A stretch of 64,000 nt of DNA from Sceloporus undulatus. Lineage: Eukaryota; Chordata; Lepidosauria; Squamata; Phrynosomatidae. The stretch is from the NCBI RefSeq assembly GCF_019175285.1, contig NC_056527.1, positions 116,490,476 to 116,554,475 of the forward strand. Direction: 5' to 3'. The notes under the pieces were generated by a model, which saw only the letters and a program-made list of their open reading frames with translations, was not told the origin of the DNA and made no database searches. Each line of letters begins with the position of its first letter. The stretch's first letter is position 1. The translations under genes were made by a program, and so were the position numbers. Positions 23,680-34,502 of the stretch are shown one piece after another.

Positions 23680-24690
23680 ATACCACTATTATTTATTTAT
23701 TATCTTGCTTTCCTCCTGCCATGGATTCCAACTCCTAACAGAGAAGGTTCATGGGGACTAGTCTCTTGGCCACTGGATCAACCTGTCCCTAGAATTCCAC
23801 AAATTCCATTCTGGCACAATGATTATGGAAGTCAAAACCTTCAGTTTGTGGCCTTAACAGACCCATGACAACCAGTGGCTATGTGGCTGTTTCTTCATTG
23901 CATTAGTATCCTACTCATGCTGGCTGAAGGATTCTGGGAATTTTTCTCCAAAAAAGTGGACCCTTCCCCCTCTCAAGCCCTCATTTGCAAGCAGAGATTT
24001 CTTCTTGCAATGAGCTGCATTTCAGGGGCATTGTCCCTGTCACCAGCCAAGCCTAGCTGTCTTTCCACAATTCCCCCTACACAGCACAGGGGAAGTCCCC
24101 TCTGTGTGGCCAGCCAGTAAGGCTGCAGTGGGAGAACTGAATCCAGTGCAATCTCCCATACCACCAAACATCCCACAAAGCGGATTTCACCCTGCTCAAA
24201 ACACAGATGGGGAGACAGATGGCTCTTCTCTCTCTGTTCCCCCCACCCTTCTGAATCAGGGCTGGCAAGGGCTGCAACGGAGACGAAAACTGAATGCGAG
24301 AGACACTGAGAAACCAGGGGATGTGGGTTCGAGTTCCCCACCCACATACCGCCAACATCTCTTTGGTGTACCCCTTCTGCTGCATGGTGAAGCCACCTAC
24401 TCTCACTCCCTTAGCTCTCCAGTTGCAGAGAAAAGAAGAGGAGTCGGGGGGGGGGAGGAATAATTGGGATACCCATCTGATGCTATACTCATCTAAAATA
24501 AAGATCATATCACAGCTTTGCAAACTGTAAGTGCTACATAGAGGAGGAGCAGCAGTGGTGTGTGTCCTCATCTCAACTCCTTAAGATGCATGTGCATATA
24601 TTTGTATGTGACTGTTATGTACAAGAGGGAGCGAGGACTGGGCAATGGCATCCAGGGCTTACAGCATTGAGTCTTTGATTGGCAAAGACT
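23680..24690. other. No gene recognised
   Basis: Minus-strand frames up to 164 codons (24,077-24,571) show no protein family and no codon pattern that I can defend. A 10-G tract lies at 24446-24455. Confidence 0.4.
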
Positions 24691-24696
24691 CTAACA

Positions 24697-24893
24697 CAGG
24701 GGTAGGCAACCTTTTTGAGCCGGGGGCCGGGCTGCTGTCCCTCAGACAACTGGGGGGCCGAACTCAAAATGGCGCCCGGAGCGGCGAGGAAGCTGCGGCG
24801 GGGGCGGTAGTCGGTGGCAGGACCGGGCTGGGGCCGGTCCCAAGGCCTCGCTGGGCCAGATCGGGCCCGTGGGCCATAGGTTGCCAACCCCTG
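24697..24893 (+). mobile_element. CpG-rich hAT MITE with perfect 8-bp target duplication
   Basis: Ends CAGGGGTAGGCAACCT and AGGTTGCCAACCCCTG are inverted with one mismatch. CTCTAACA is repeated exactly at 24689-24696 and 24894-24901, the 8-bp duplication of the hAT superfamily. The 197-bp body is very GC- and CpG-rich (ggggccgg, gcgcccggagcggcg). Confidence 0.92.
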
Positions 24894-24904
24894 CTCTAAC
24901 ATCA

Positions 24905-25400
24905 TCTTTAACACACACACCCTGCCCTTTAATTTCCCTTATTCCCTCTGAATTTAGCTGTGACCCTGCTGACCCCCAGGAGCCAGAGGGGAAATGGATT
25001 TCCCCCAACACTGGTGGACTATTCTTACGGTAATGCAAAACATTCCAAGGCTGGCTTGGTCTTGAATAGACAGTTAAGTTCCATTAACCTTACAGAAGAC
25101 TCGGCTCATGCAGGTGAAAACCATTATGCCTTGCTTTGTTGACCTGGATCAACACAACTGCTTATATTTGGGGAATTCTCCTTGTAGGTACGCAGATGGA
25201 TGTGAGGAGCTATCATGATGACAGCCTGCATTTTGAAATTTACCATTATGCCACTGAAGTGGGGCAGCATCATGTATAAGCTGAGGAATCACAGGGATAG
25301 ATTTCAGATTTCATGAAGGCATAAAAGGGGCTACTAGTTCTGAGAGCTATCTATAACCTCTATCTTCAGAGCCAGTATATCTGGGTATGTCACTTATCCA
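24905..25400. other. No gene recognised
   Basis: Unique-looking sequence; no named repeat. Confidence 0.4.
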
Positions 25401-25403
25401 GAA

Positions 25404-25640
25404 CACAGGGTGGCATAGTAGTTTGAGTGTTGGACTATGGCTCTGGAGATTCCCTGCTTGACCTGAAACTCACTGAGTACCCTTGGGCAAGTCACATGTT
25501 CTCAGCCTCAAGAGAAGGCAATGGCAAATCTCCTCTGAACAAATCTTGCCAAGGAATTTCTATGATAGGTTAGCCTTACAGTCACCATAAGTCAGAAATT
25601 ACTTGAAGGCACACAACAGCAACAACAACAAAAACCACTC
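25404..25640 (+). repeat. tRNA-derived SINE with (CAA)n tail
   Basis: 'gtttgagtgttggactatgg', 'cttgggcaagtcacatgttc', 'cagtcaccataagtcagaaa' and 'ggcacacaacagcaacaaca'. The B-box region is shortened. The tail shows the ACA repeats typical of the family. Confidence 0.85.
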
Positions 25641-25802
25641 ATGGAGTTCCCAGAGGTACCTGTGAGCAAATGGGTGCCTTACCAGGCTTCTGTCAATGCT
25701 ACACTAATGGCCACAAGTGGGTTAGTCGCTCCATTTGGTGTGGAGGTACTTTTACCTCCCAAGGCTGAGCAGAGGATTCCTGCCCCCTGTATACTTGTAA
25801 CT

Positions 25803-25935
25803 TAGAATCATAGAGTTGGAAGAGACCTCAAGGGTCATCAAATGCCATGCAGAAACTCACAACCAAAGCACTCCTGACAGATGGCCATCCAGCATCTATT
25901 TAAAGACCTCCAAAGAAGGAGAACCTGGTTAGCTC
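25803..25935 (-). mobile_element. CR1 LINE 3' fragment
   Basis: 'agaatcatagagttggaaga', 'agcactcctgacagatggcc' and 'atccagcatctatttaaaga', the inverted CR1 3' end. Confidence 0.85.
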
Positions 25936-25969
25936 TGTGTACTTATGCACCTCAACATGGATGAGAAAG

Positions 25970-26165
25970 AGGAAGGGGTGGAAGAAAGAGCATCGTCTGT
26001 TACTCTACCTCAGGCAGTAAATTATCTTGGTCAATGCTGCACAGATGTGAACCATATTCCAGGATAACAGGCAGATGGAAAAGAAGCCATTATAGTCATG
26101 AGGAAAATGCCACCTATACCTGGTCTGCTCACAACCAGTAAGCTTTCTTTCTGGATTACAGTTCC
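25970..26165 (+). repeat. Body of compound SINE unit, copy A
   Basis: 'actctacctcaggcagtaaa', 'cacagatgtgaaccatattc' and 'cagatggaaaagaagccatt' recur in the same order at 34315-34500, directly before a 5S-like head in both places. Family unknown. Confidence 0.65.
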
Positions 26166-26177
26166 CAGAAAGGCATC

Positions 26178-26398
26178 CCAAAGGCATCAGATCTCATCTG
26201 AACTTGGAAGCTAAACAGAGTCAGCTCTGGTTAGTACTTGGACAGGAGCCTGCCAACAAATGCCAAGTGCTGTAGGCTACATTTCAGGGGAAAGAATGGA
26301 CAAAACCACCTCTGAGTATTCCTTGCCTAAGAAAACCCTAGAAAATTCAAAGGGTCACCATATGTCGACAGGCAACTTGAAGGCGTGCACACACATAA
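26178..26398 (+). repeat. 5S rRNA-derived SINE, copy 1
   Basis: 'catcagatctcatctgaact', 'tggaagctaaacagagtc', 'ggttagtacttggacaggag' and 'tgctgtaggctacatttcag' follow the order of eukaryotic 5S rRNA (…GATCTCGTCTGATCTCGGAAGCTAAGCAGGGTCGGG… GTGCTGTAGGCTT). The 3' part ends 'catatgtcgacaggcaactt' and 'gaaggcgtgcacacaca', like the tail of the tRNA SINEs here. Confidence 0.85.
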
Positions 26399-26399
26399 T

Positions 26400-26690
26400 T
26401 CCCAGAATCTCCCAGCTAGCACTGCCAGCTACTTCTGCCCCTGATCTGCCCACAAAGGACCCCCGTTTCTTCTGGACTACAACTCCCAGAATGACCTGCC
26501 CACAAATAGTTACGTTTCTCCTGGATTACAACTCCCAAAATTCCTTAGCCAGCATGGTCAGGTGTCTCTGCTACTCTGCTCACGGCTTAATTTTTTAAAC
26601 TACAGATCTCAGAATTCTCCCAGTGCTGCCACGCTGGATTCTGGGAGATGTAGTCCTAATGAGTAACCCTTTCCCCAATTTCTACTCCCT
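26400..26690 (+). repeat. Degenerate repeats with ACTACAACTCCCAGAAT words
   Basis: Four spaced variants of 'tacaactcccagaat' in ~260 bases, the last two inverted to one another around 26,600-26,650. The best is ACTACAACTCCCAGAATG at 26476-26493, one base from the ZNF143/THAP11 (SBS) consensus. Confidence 0.5.
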
Positions 26691-26694
26691 AAGC

Positions 26695-27929
26695 CTCCAA
26701 GGGCCAAAGCTAAAAAAATGAATTTCAACACGGAGAAATATAAGGTTCTACAAGGGCAGAAAAAATGAAATGCATAGCTATAGCATGGGGGACACCTGGC
26801 TTCAGGAGATTTATACATGTGAAAGGGATCTAGGAGTCCTAGTAGAACACAAGTTGAACATGAGTCAACAGTGTGATGCGGCAGCTAAAAAGGCCAATGC
26901 AATTTTAGGCTGCATCAATAGAAGTATAGTGTTTAGATCAAGGGAAGTAACAGTGGTGCTGTACAGACCGGCGCTTTGTGCCGGCCTGCACGCGTACTAG
27001 GGTTGCCTCGGGGCGTCCTTTCCAGATGCCCCGCAATCCTAGTACGTTGTAATGGTGGTGCCCATTCTACATGGGCGCCGCCATTATGACGTCACAACCA
27101 GGCCGCCTCCAAACGGAGCAGCGCAGACTTGATGTCCTGGCACTGCTGAAGGGTGCCTGTGGTGCCCTTTCCGTGGCACCGGAAGGATCTCCATTTTGGA
27201 GCTCTTTCCTGGGTTTGTATCGCTGGCGCAGCCTTTACACAGCTGCACCAGCAACACATCCCTTTCCTCGCTGCTGTCGGGGTGTCCTTGGGGCTTGAAG
27301 CCCCAAGGACACCCCTTTCCAGGCTGCAGGGAAGTGGCCTTTTGCCGCTTCCCCGCGGCCTGGAAAAGCGGTGGATCGGGGCCTCAGGGCTGCCGCTGTA
27401 GTAGCTGAGGCCCCGATCCGTCGGTGAAAGGGGCGGGTGCAAGCCGCCCCAAAGGGGTGGTCTGTACACTGCCAGTGCCACTCTATTCTGTCTTGGTCAA
27501 GCCTCACCAGGAATATTGCATCCAGTTGGGGGTACCACAAAAGGATGTTGACAAACTGGAGGGTGTCCAAAGGAGTGCCACCAAAATGGTGAAGGGCCTA
27601 GAAATCATGCCTTATGAGGAAAGACTTAGGGAGCTGGGGATGTTTAGCCTGGAAAAGAGAAGAGGTGACACATTGAGGATGGAGCAAGCTTGTTTTCTGC
27701 TGCTCCAGAAAATAGGACCTGGAACAATGGATGCAAGCTACAGGAAAAGAGATTCCACGTAAACATTTCCTGACAGTGAGAGCTGTTTGACAGCGGAACG
27801 CACTCCCTCGGAGGGTGATGGGGTCTCCTTCTCTGGAGGTTTTTAAACAGAGTCTGGATGGCCATCTTTTGGGGGTGCTTTGATCATGAGTTGGACTGGC
27901 TGACCCTTGGGGTGTCTTCCAACTCTATG
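26695..27929 (+). mobile_element. CR1 LINE, 3' part, interrupted by two DNA transposons
   Basis: Starts with the end of the reverse transcriptase (NFNTEKYKVLQGQKK-like, then ERDLGVLVEHKLNMSQQCD and AAKKANAILGCINRSI) and resumes at 27473 with 'agtgccactctattctgtct' through 'ggaggtttttaaacagagtc' to 'ccaactctatgg'. A MITE sits at 26956-27472 and another at the 3' terminus (27929-28334). Frames are broken; a dead copy, 5' truncated. Confidence 0.9.
26956..27472 (+). mobile_element. CpG-rich MITE (GGTGCTGTACAGACC family), copy 1, inside CR1
   Basis: Left end GGTGCTGTACAGACCGGCGC, right end inverted GGCAGTGTACAGACC. The CR1 host sequence breaks precisely here, and AGT is found on both sides (26953-26955, 27473-27475). 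The 517-bp body is GC- and CpG-rich, with inverted pieces such as 'ggatcggggcc' and 'ggccccgatcc', and 'gtccttggggcttgaagcc' facing 'gccccaaggac'. Confidence 0.85.
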
Positions 27930-28334
27930 GAGTTCATCACATGGAAGGGAAAATGAGATTTAAACTGAAAAAACCCGCAAAAGCGGAATGATTATCAGAC
28001 GACTTCCAGATGAACACAGCATTAACCTGGACAGAAGCTAGAAAAGACATGCAAAGGTGCAACTGATTTTCAGACAAAGTTGGCATTAAAGTGCATTAAC
28101 GTGACATCAGCCCAGACAGAAAGTTGACAAAACGCAATTCTTTTCACTTTTGGAAAATCCTGAAAGTAAAAAGTGGTTGGTTTTTCTCCACTCTCTGTCC
28201 AGGTTAATATTGCGTTAATGCGCGTTAACCCCGACTTGTCTGAAAATCAACCCCACTTTTGCATATCTTTTGGGGGCTATTTTAGGGTTTTAAATCCCAT
28301 ATCTGCAAAGGATACCTCCCGTGTGATAAACTCC
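27929..28334 (+). mobile_element. Palindromic MITE (GGAGTTCATCAC family), copy 1, at CR1 3' end
   Basis: Ends GGAGTTCATCACATGG and its inverse from CCGTGTGATAAACTCC; TAT on both sides (27926-27928 and 28335-28337). CR1 reads 'aactctat' before and 'tatgattct' after, so the site is clear. Inside, 'aaaatcctgaaagtaaaaag' and the GCGTTAATGCGCGTTAA run are shared in part with copies at 39932 and 58294. Confidence 0.82.
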
Positions 28335-28339
28335 TATGA

Positions 28340-29105
28340 TTCTACTGTGAAATCCTAAACTCTCTCTGTGAACGTGGCCGGTCCAGGAAATGAAATGAAC
28401 ACAGGCAAGCAAGGAGGAGGGAGTTTCCCTCTTCCCCTATCAAGGCAGTTCAGTGTCCTTATCAGCCACCAGAGATGGTGTGCCTCTGTGTGTGTGTGTG
28501 TGTCCATGAGCATGCAAGAGAGAATGTGTGTGCGCGCTCCAGTCCAGCTCCTTTCTCTACATTGCTTCCCCCTCCAAAGGGACTTTTCCACCCGCCCCCA
28601 GCAGGGATCAAGCATTTGTGACTGACCCAGCCAACATTTGGGAACTGGGGAGAGAAGACAGATGGCTTTTCCAACAGGGAAACATGCTTGAGAGCTGGGA
28701 GGAAGGCAGTATGGCAGGATTCCATAGACAGAAGCTTGGAGAGGGGGAAGAAGAGGAGGGAAGAAGGGCAGTGGCACCTAGTGGATAAGAGGATGCACTG
28801 GGAGGGGATTCTATGTTCTGTGCAAGCCACACTTTGACCTGGGTGAGTCAGGACATTACTGAGCAGGTGTGTGTGTGTGTTGTGTGTCTGCACATGTGCA
28901 GGAAGCAGGCCCTTCCCCCCATTCCTTGCAAAACCGGATGAAGATCTGCAATTCCACCCCCACCCCAGCCACTCCCAACAGCAAGCAAGACAGGTCCCAG
29001 GGGGGACCTAGGGAATATTTATAGCTTGAGCTTGAATGGAGAGCGGAGAAGGGGGTGTTACCCAGCAACTGCCGGAGGGCACGCGCTGAGGCAGCGTAAT
29101 CTTCT
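28340..29105. other. No gene recognised
   Basis: Holds a short (GT)n at 28486-28503 and another at 28866-28880. A MEF2-like 'atatttatag' lies at 29,015-29,024. Frames are low-complexity. Confidence 0.4.
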
Positions 29106-29106
29106 G

Positions 29107-29120
29107 TGACCTTTCACCCC
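29107..29120 (-). promoter_or_regulatory. DR1-like nuclear receptor site
   Basis: The minus strand reads GGGGTGAAAGGTCA, two half-sites spaced by one base (GGGTGA-A-AGGTCA), the layout bound by PPAR/RXR or HNF4. It sits in a GC-rich 150-bp island. Motif evidence only. Confidence 0.3.
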
Positions 29121-29167
29121 AACTCTGGCCACAGGAGGGCAGCGGCAGAGGCACCGGGGCAAATGGG

Positions 29168-29209
<42 letters not shown>
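29168..29209 (+). repeat. (AAAG)n microsatellite
   Basis: About ten AAAG units. Confidence 0.97.
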
Positions 29210-29214
29210 GACCC

Positions 29215-30945
29215 AATTTCAATCTCTTTCGCTTTTTTCTTTCTTCCACATAGATGCCACCAGATACGTCACTACTCCTCAAGTTCTTGTACCCCTTTAC
29301 CACACACCCCACTATCCTAACAACATCAGGGCACCCTCCAAATCACAAATAGGAACACCCTCACCGCACTACATCTGGACAAAATCAAGACCCTCCCTAT
29401 CTTTCTTCTTAAGAGTTGGTCTTGTTACTGGTGACTTTTCCCCAGTTGATGAGATTTTATTTAATTTTGGTTTTGCAATAGATGAATCCCCTCCTTGGCC
29501 TCTGTGCATACTGGGAGGGGAAAAGAACAAGGCAAAGGTGGAATTTGCAACCTGCCTGGAGGCGCAAGATACACAGGTGCATGGGTGTCCTTCTAACCCT
29601 GCAGGAGTTGTTGACAATTTCCTAGTAAGGCACTGAAACTCTGACCCACATACCCACTTTTGCAGCTTCCAACTGGTGTGTGTTTCCCCTCTTGCTCTTT
29701 CTTTCTCAATCTCTTAACATGATCAGCAAAGCCGCCACAACGCCGCCCCCCTTCCCTCCCCGCAATCGTCTTCCTTGCTGATTTCAGCCAGAGAGTTCAA
29801 CCCAGGACAAGCAAACAGCAGACGTTATATAAGCTGCTTGCAAAGACAACACAAGGTGGAGATGCGGGGGAAGTCTGGGGTGGGGGCAGGCGGGTGCATC
29901 GGAAGAGAAAAGGTGGATGGTGGAGGGAAGGAGCCTTAACAACGCTTCCCCTGGTGAGTCACAGCCATGCCTGCCACCAATCTCTCTTCCAAGGGGAAAC
30001 CAGGACTCCTGCTTCTAAGGAGGGCCTGCTCCAACATCCACTCAGACCCCCTGCAACAAAATGTAGGCATCCTTACCCACTCCCTCTTTCCTGAAAAATA
30101 AAATTAAAATTACCCCCTAGGTGCCACTGCCCTTCTTCCCTCCTCTTCTTCCCCCTCTCCTGCATGCTAATGTACAGCTTTTCAATCCCCTCTTTTTGTC
30201 TTTTACAAGAATCAGAGGTGGAAGGGAAAGGTAGGCAGCCGAGAGATGCTAGAAGCCATCATTTCAGGAGTTGTCTCCCAGACTGGAGGCCAGCATGTTC
30301 ATCATAGCAGAGTGGGAGGAATCTCTCCACTCCGACCCCATGTATGCAAACCCATGCACCACTAGGAGCATGAAAGTGTGTACAAATCTGTCACGTGAGC
30401 CACGGGCTCCAACTACTCCAACAGCCACAGCTGTGCTGCTGCTCCTGTCCTCCGGCTGATGTTCCCCCCCCATTGCTTCCCCACCAGCCACTCCCCCACA
30501 GACCCCCTGGTAGCCATCACACAACCATCACGTTTGCAATGGCTGATTTACTTCGGCAGCCAATCACAGGCAAAGGACCACCTAGACTTCCAATAGAAAT
30601 GCTTGGCTTTGAACCCAGGAGTCTGGTTTCCCAGACTACCAGTTTCAACCCCAGGTGCCCATCCGTTACTCCCCCACCTCCAATCCCTACCCCATCTTCA
30701 ATCTCTCCAAAGCACTTAAAAGATTTAAGGCTTATGTGGGGGAGTGCAAGAAGACTGGGAAACTTGGTTGGCAAGGACTGAGACTGTTGCAGGATTTACC
30801 ATTTGGGCTCAGCCTTGCTCAGTTCTGTAAAATGGGTACCAAATAAAAGGAGTGGGGATGTGTAACATTCTCAAGAATGTGGGAACCTTTTCTCAGAACA
30901 TTGGAAAAAATGATAAAGCTTGGTGAAGTTGTACAAAAGACGATG
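29215..30945. other. No gene recognised
   Basis: A 176-codon frame at 29106-29636 begins in the AAAG microsatellite and has no protein family. TGAGTCA (29955-29961) is an AP-1 core and 'cagccaatcac' at 30,558-30,568 a CCAAT word. A MIR-like 'ctgtaaaatgggtacc' lies near 30,825. Confidence 0.4.
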
Positions 30946-30950
30946 ACTAT

Positions 30951-31274
30951 GGAGCAGTAAAGACTGCCTGAAAGGGTGGGCTGGATTCTCCCATTTTACC
31001 TGCGGAAGGACACTGCAGCCGCCAAACCTCGCGGCATCCGTGTGCAGTAAAAAGAACCTGGTTCTTCCGGGTTCTTTTTGCAGCATCTGGGTTACATCAC
31101 ATGTGCACCATTGGTGCATTTGTGACGTAAGCGACACACAGCAACGTGTGGCGGTGATGTCATCATGAAACCGTCGCCATGACGTACTAAGGTTAGGGAC
31201 CATGTGGTTGGTGCGTGGTGCCTAACCCTAGAACCGCCACTGCCACGCCACAAAACACCAGTCTGTATTGGGCC
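30951..31274 (+). mobile_element. CpG-containing MITE (GGTGCTGTACAGACC family), copy 2, eroded
   Basis: Left end GGAGCAGTAAAGACTGCC, right end inverted GGCCCAATACAGACTGG. TAT on both sides (30948-30950, 31275-31277). The inside has the hairpin AAAAAGAACC … GGTTCTTTTT at 31047-31079 and 'tgatgtcatcatgaaaccgt', as in copy 3 at 43130. Confidence 0.7.
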
Positions 31275-31279
31275 TATAT

Positions 31280-32735
31280 TACAGATGGATTGATTCAGTC
31301 AAAGAAGCCATGGCAGATGCAGATCTGCAAGACCTGAGCAGGAATGACTAGGGTTCTTGGAGATGTCTCATTTATAGGGCTAAGTTGAAGCTGCCGACAA
31401 TGCAAGTCTTTGCAACATAACAGTCTGTAGAGATAAAGACAAATGACGTACCCACCATTATCCAGGAAAATTGGGGAGCATCTCCATTTAATGATTTTAG
31501 CAGTTGTGAGGTAGACATGGGGAAAGCAGGTAACAAGTGCTGAAGTACCCCTGCCCTAAAAAAAACAAATCAGGTTTTGTTACTACTGGTATAGATAGCC
31601 CAACATGTTAGCTTATCTTTGCATATAGAACATGCTACAATAGTTGACCTAACTCCCAGAATCCCTGGTTCAATTACTTTCAATAGGTCATACATGCCTG
31701 CCTGACTTCTGTAGTTTTCCAGTTACTCATAAGCAAACTATAAACCCCCCTCTCTCTGTTGTTCCAGCTTCTTCACCTTTTTTACCTCCAGTAACACCTA
31801 TCTGCAGTCTAAGACAGGAGGAAGAGAAAGAGATCTCAAACTCCCCTATGTTCTATAATTGCAACAGTTTTCCTGGGAAATTTATTTTCAGACTGTGGTT
31901 GGTAAGGTTTTGTTTATCAGGAAAACAGGTATCTTCTGTATGGTTGAGTCTTTTTCATGTCCTTATGGAGCTACGTGAGTACAGCAATTAAGGGGCATTA
32001 AAGCTTTTCCATTTTTGTCCAGCACTGATTTATTTATTTTGGTGTGGGAATCTTTTTGGCTCAGTTCCCAAGGTACCATGTGTCTCCCTGGTGTTTCATT
32101 CTTGACATCCCTGGTAGGTCCACTGTAGCCCTGGCTCTTTTGGCCTGAATATTTCCATCTGTAAAATGGGAAGAATAGTGGCACTGAGCAGAGGACAGAA
32201 AAAAACACTGCAAGACTATTTTTTGGTCTCTGTCACCCTGCTTTTGCTTTCTCCACTTCCTTTTCCAAGGCTTCCTTTTAATGTAGAAGTGTGTGTAAAC
32301 CCATCCCAGCTTCTTAAAACAGATTAAGAAATGAAATTCCCTTCTTCATCCAAAGAAATCTTACTATCCAGAATCACGGAATCTATGCCTTCAACATGTT
32401 GAAAGTTCCAATTTCAACAAATGCGACTTGACAGTAGTATGCCTCTGAGCATGCACAAACAGCATTTTTGGCAAAAGCTGAACAATCACCAACAGCCCTC
32501 AGGTGTCTAAGATTAGAAGGACAGGTAGAAATTCAAAGATTCGAAGACCCCCTCTGCTCCACGGAAGAAGCAAAGTGTAATTTGACTTCCATTTGGTTCT
32601 GCATAAATCTCTCCCCAGAGCTCTTATTATTATACTGTACCATAAAGATTGCGAAGGAGTGGGCTTGGGGCGTGGAGGTTTTAATGTATATGAAGAAGGC
32701 TGGATGAATGCTCCGAAACCTTGGCTGCTGGAGCA
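31280..32735. other. No gene recognised
   Basis: Unique-looking, AT-moderate sequence. A MIR-like word 'tccatctgtaaaatgggaag' at 32,155-32,174 is the only repeat hint. Confidence 0.4.
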
Positions 32736-32736
32736 G

Positions 32737-32739
<3 letters not shown>

Positions 32740-32768
<29 letters not shown>
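32740..32768 (+). repeat. (GT)n microsatellite
   Basis: About 14 GT units. Confidence 0.97.
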
Positions 32769-32769
<1 letters not shown>

Positions 32770-32770
<1 letters not shown>

Positions 32771-33705
32771 GGGAATGAAGAATTCAGAAGGCTAGTAAAA
32801 ACTGCATTCAGTCTATCAGATGCCCTCGAACAAGCAGCTCTGAACTTCAAACAAACAGAAAAACCACAGAGTAGAGGCTTCAAAAATAGCCTCTGGTAAG
32901 TGCATTTAAGGCACTACCCCACTGCAGTAGAATACACAAAAGAAAAGAGGTCTCTCACCAAATATAGAGAAGAGCCTTTGCAGGCAGGTGCTTGGAGACA
33001 AGGAAGCATCAATCCTGAGCAACATAAGAGAGAGAAGAATCCCACTATGGGGGGAGATATCACAATATAGGGGACTGTCTTGCCCAGAATTAGATGGAGA
33101 GTTGCGTAGGTAAGAACAAGATCCCTAAAAGGAATGAGCGACCAGTGTGCCATCTGTGCATGATCTATTTCTCCTTCCCTAATTCACACAAGACAATTTA
33201 AAAATGGCACCATCTTACAGGTGAGGCTAAGATTCAGCTTTCCAAGGCAGGGAGGGATAGGACTCAAGTCTAACTCTCCCATTACAAAGTAATTTTTAAA
33301 AATTCAGAAGGGGGAAAAAACCTACTAGCAATGCCCCAGTTCATTCTGGGGGCAGCGATTACTCCCCTGCTACCCATCATGGTGGAGGGGAAGAGGCTGG
33401 AAACCAAAGGCATACAACCACAAAGTAAAAAACGGTTGCTAACTCGTGAGGCATAAACCCTCACCGCAAAGGGAATTGGGGTGAGGTGCAGAGAGGGAGA
33501 GGCAACAGGTTGTTGTGCTGAGAAATAGATGGGCCACCTGCCATGAAGGACCCCCCTACTGGACATTCCCCCGATCCCCCTGGGAGAGGAATGAGAAAGG
33601 AGAGATATTGGAAAGAAAGTGCAGGTGTTCCTTCCAACTGATGGCTGGTTTAACTGTACACAATGCCTCCGTTCCACAGATGCTATGATACAGGATGGGA
33701 TATAA
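32770..33705. other. No gene recognised
   Basis: The 169-codon minus-strand frame at 33282-33791 runs into the SINE at 33712 and has no protein family. Confidence 0.4.
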
Positions 33706-33711
33706 ATATCC

Positions 33712-33955
33712 AGCATGGCAGAGTGGTTGGAGCATTGGACTGTGACTCTGCAGACCAGGGCTCGATTTCCAGCTTGGCCATGGAAAACCACTGGGTAATC
33801 TCTCTCAAGTCACACTCTCTCAGCCTCAGGGGAAGGCAATGGCAAACCTCCTCTGAATAAATCTTGCCAAGAAAACCCCATGATAGCTTTGCCTTAGGGT
33901 TGCCATAAGTCAGGAATGACTTGAAGACACACAATAAACAAAAACCAGTATCTGA
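33712..33955 (+). repeat. tRNA-derived SINE, near full length
   Basis: 'gcagagtggttggagcattg', B-box 'agggctcgatttcc', 'cttgccaagaaaacccc', 'ttgccataagtcaggaatga' and 'agacacacaataaacaaaaa'. Confidence 0.88.
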
Positions 33956-34204
33956 ATTAAAAAAGAAAATGGGGGAGAGATCATAGGATACATCCATATA
34001 CACACCACTCCAAATCCTCTGACTCTGAACACAATTGTCTTGCTTGCAAACAAGAAGGGTGGCAATAAAAGGAAGCTATTCCCACCTCAATTTCAATCCT
34101 TGCTTACTTTGGCAGATCAGCAAGGGAGGGAGAGTGATTCTGGATTAACACTTTGCTATATGTAAAACAGCAAGGGGAGGTTATTCTGGACCAATACCTT
34201 GCTA

Positions 34205-34290
34205 TGGCACCAGATCCCATCTGATTTTGGAATCTAAGCAGAGTCAGCCCTAGTTAATGCTTGGGTGGGACACTGCCAACAAAGACCAGG
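34205..34290 (+). repeat. 5S rRNA-derived SINE head, copy 2
   Basis: 'ggcaccagatcccatctgat', 'ttggaatctaagcagagtc' and 'gttaatgcttgggtgggac', the 5S-like head only. It runs straight into the 'gagaaagagg' start of the compound body. Confidence 0.75.
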
Positions 34291-34294
34291 GAGA

Positions 34295-34502
34295 AAGAGG
34301 AAAGGGGGGGGGGGGGTCCTGCTACTCTGCCTCAGGCAGTAAATTGTCTTGGATCAAAGTGACACAGATATGAACAATTCCACAAGATTACAAGCAGATG
34401 GAAAAGAAGCCATCCAAGTCAAGAAGAAAATGCTACCTCTACCTGCTCTGCTCAAAACCAGTTAGCTTTCTTTCTGGACTACAATTCCCAGAAAGGCCTA
34501 AA
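34295..34502 (+). repeat. Body of compound SINE unit, copy B
   Basis: 'actctgcctcaggcagtaaa', 'gacacagatatgaacaattc' and 'cagatggaaaagaagccatc', homologous to 25970-26165. It starts with a 13-G tract (34304-34316). Confidence 0.65.

Noticed and set aside
24077-24571. 164-codon minus-strand frame
   Set aside because: No family resemblance, no splice or start context, and an overlapping frame of similar length on the other strand.
26178-26300. A 5S rRNA gene
   Set aside because: Only part of 5S is present, with many changes and a SINE tail; further copies show it is a retroposon.
29106-29636. 176-codon plus-strand frame
   Set aside because: It begins with a Lys/Glu/Arg run from the AAAG microsatellite and shows no family.
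33282-33791. 169-codon minus-strand frame
   Set aside because: Its start lies within a tRNA SINE and the protein has no known motif.
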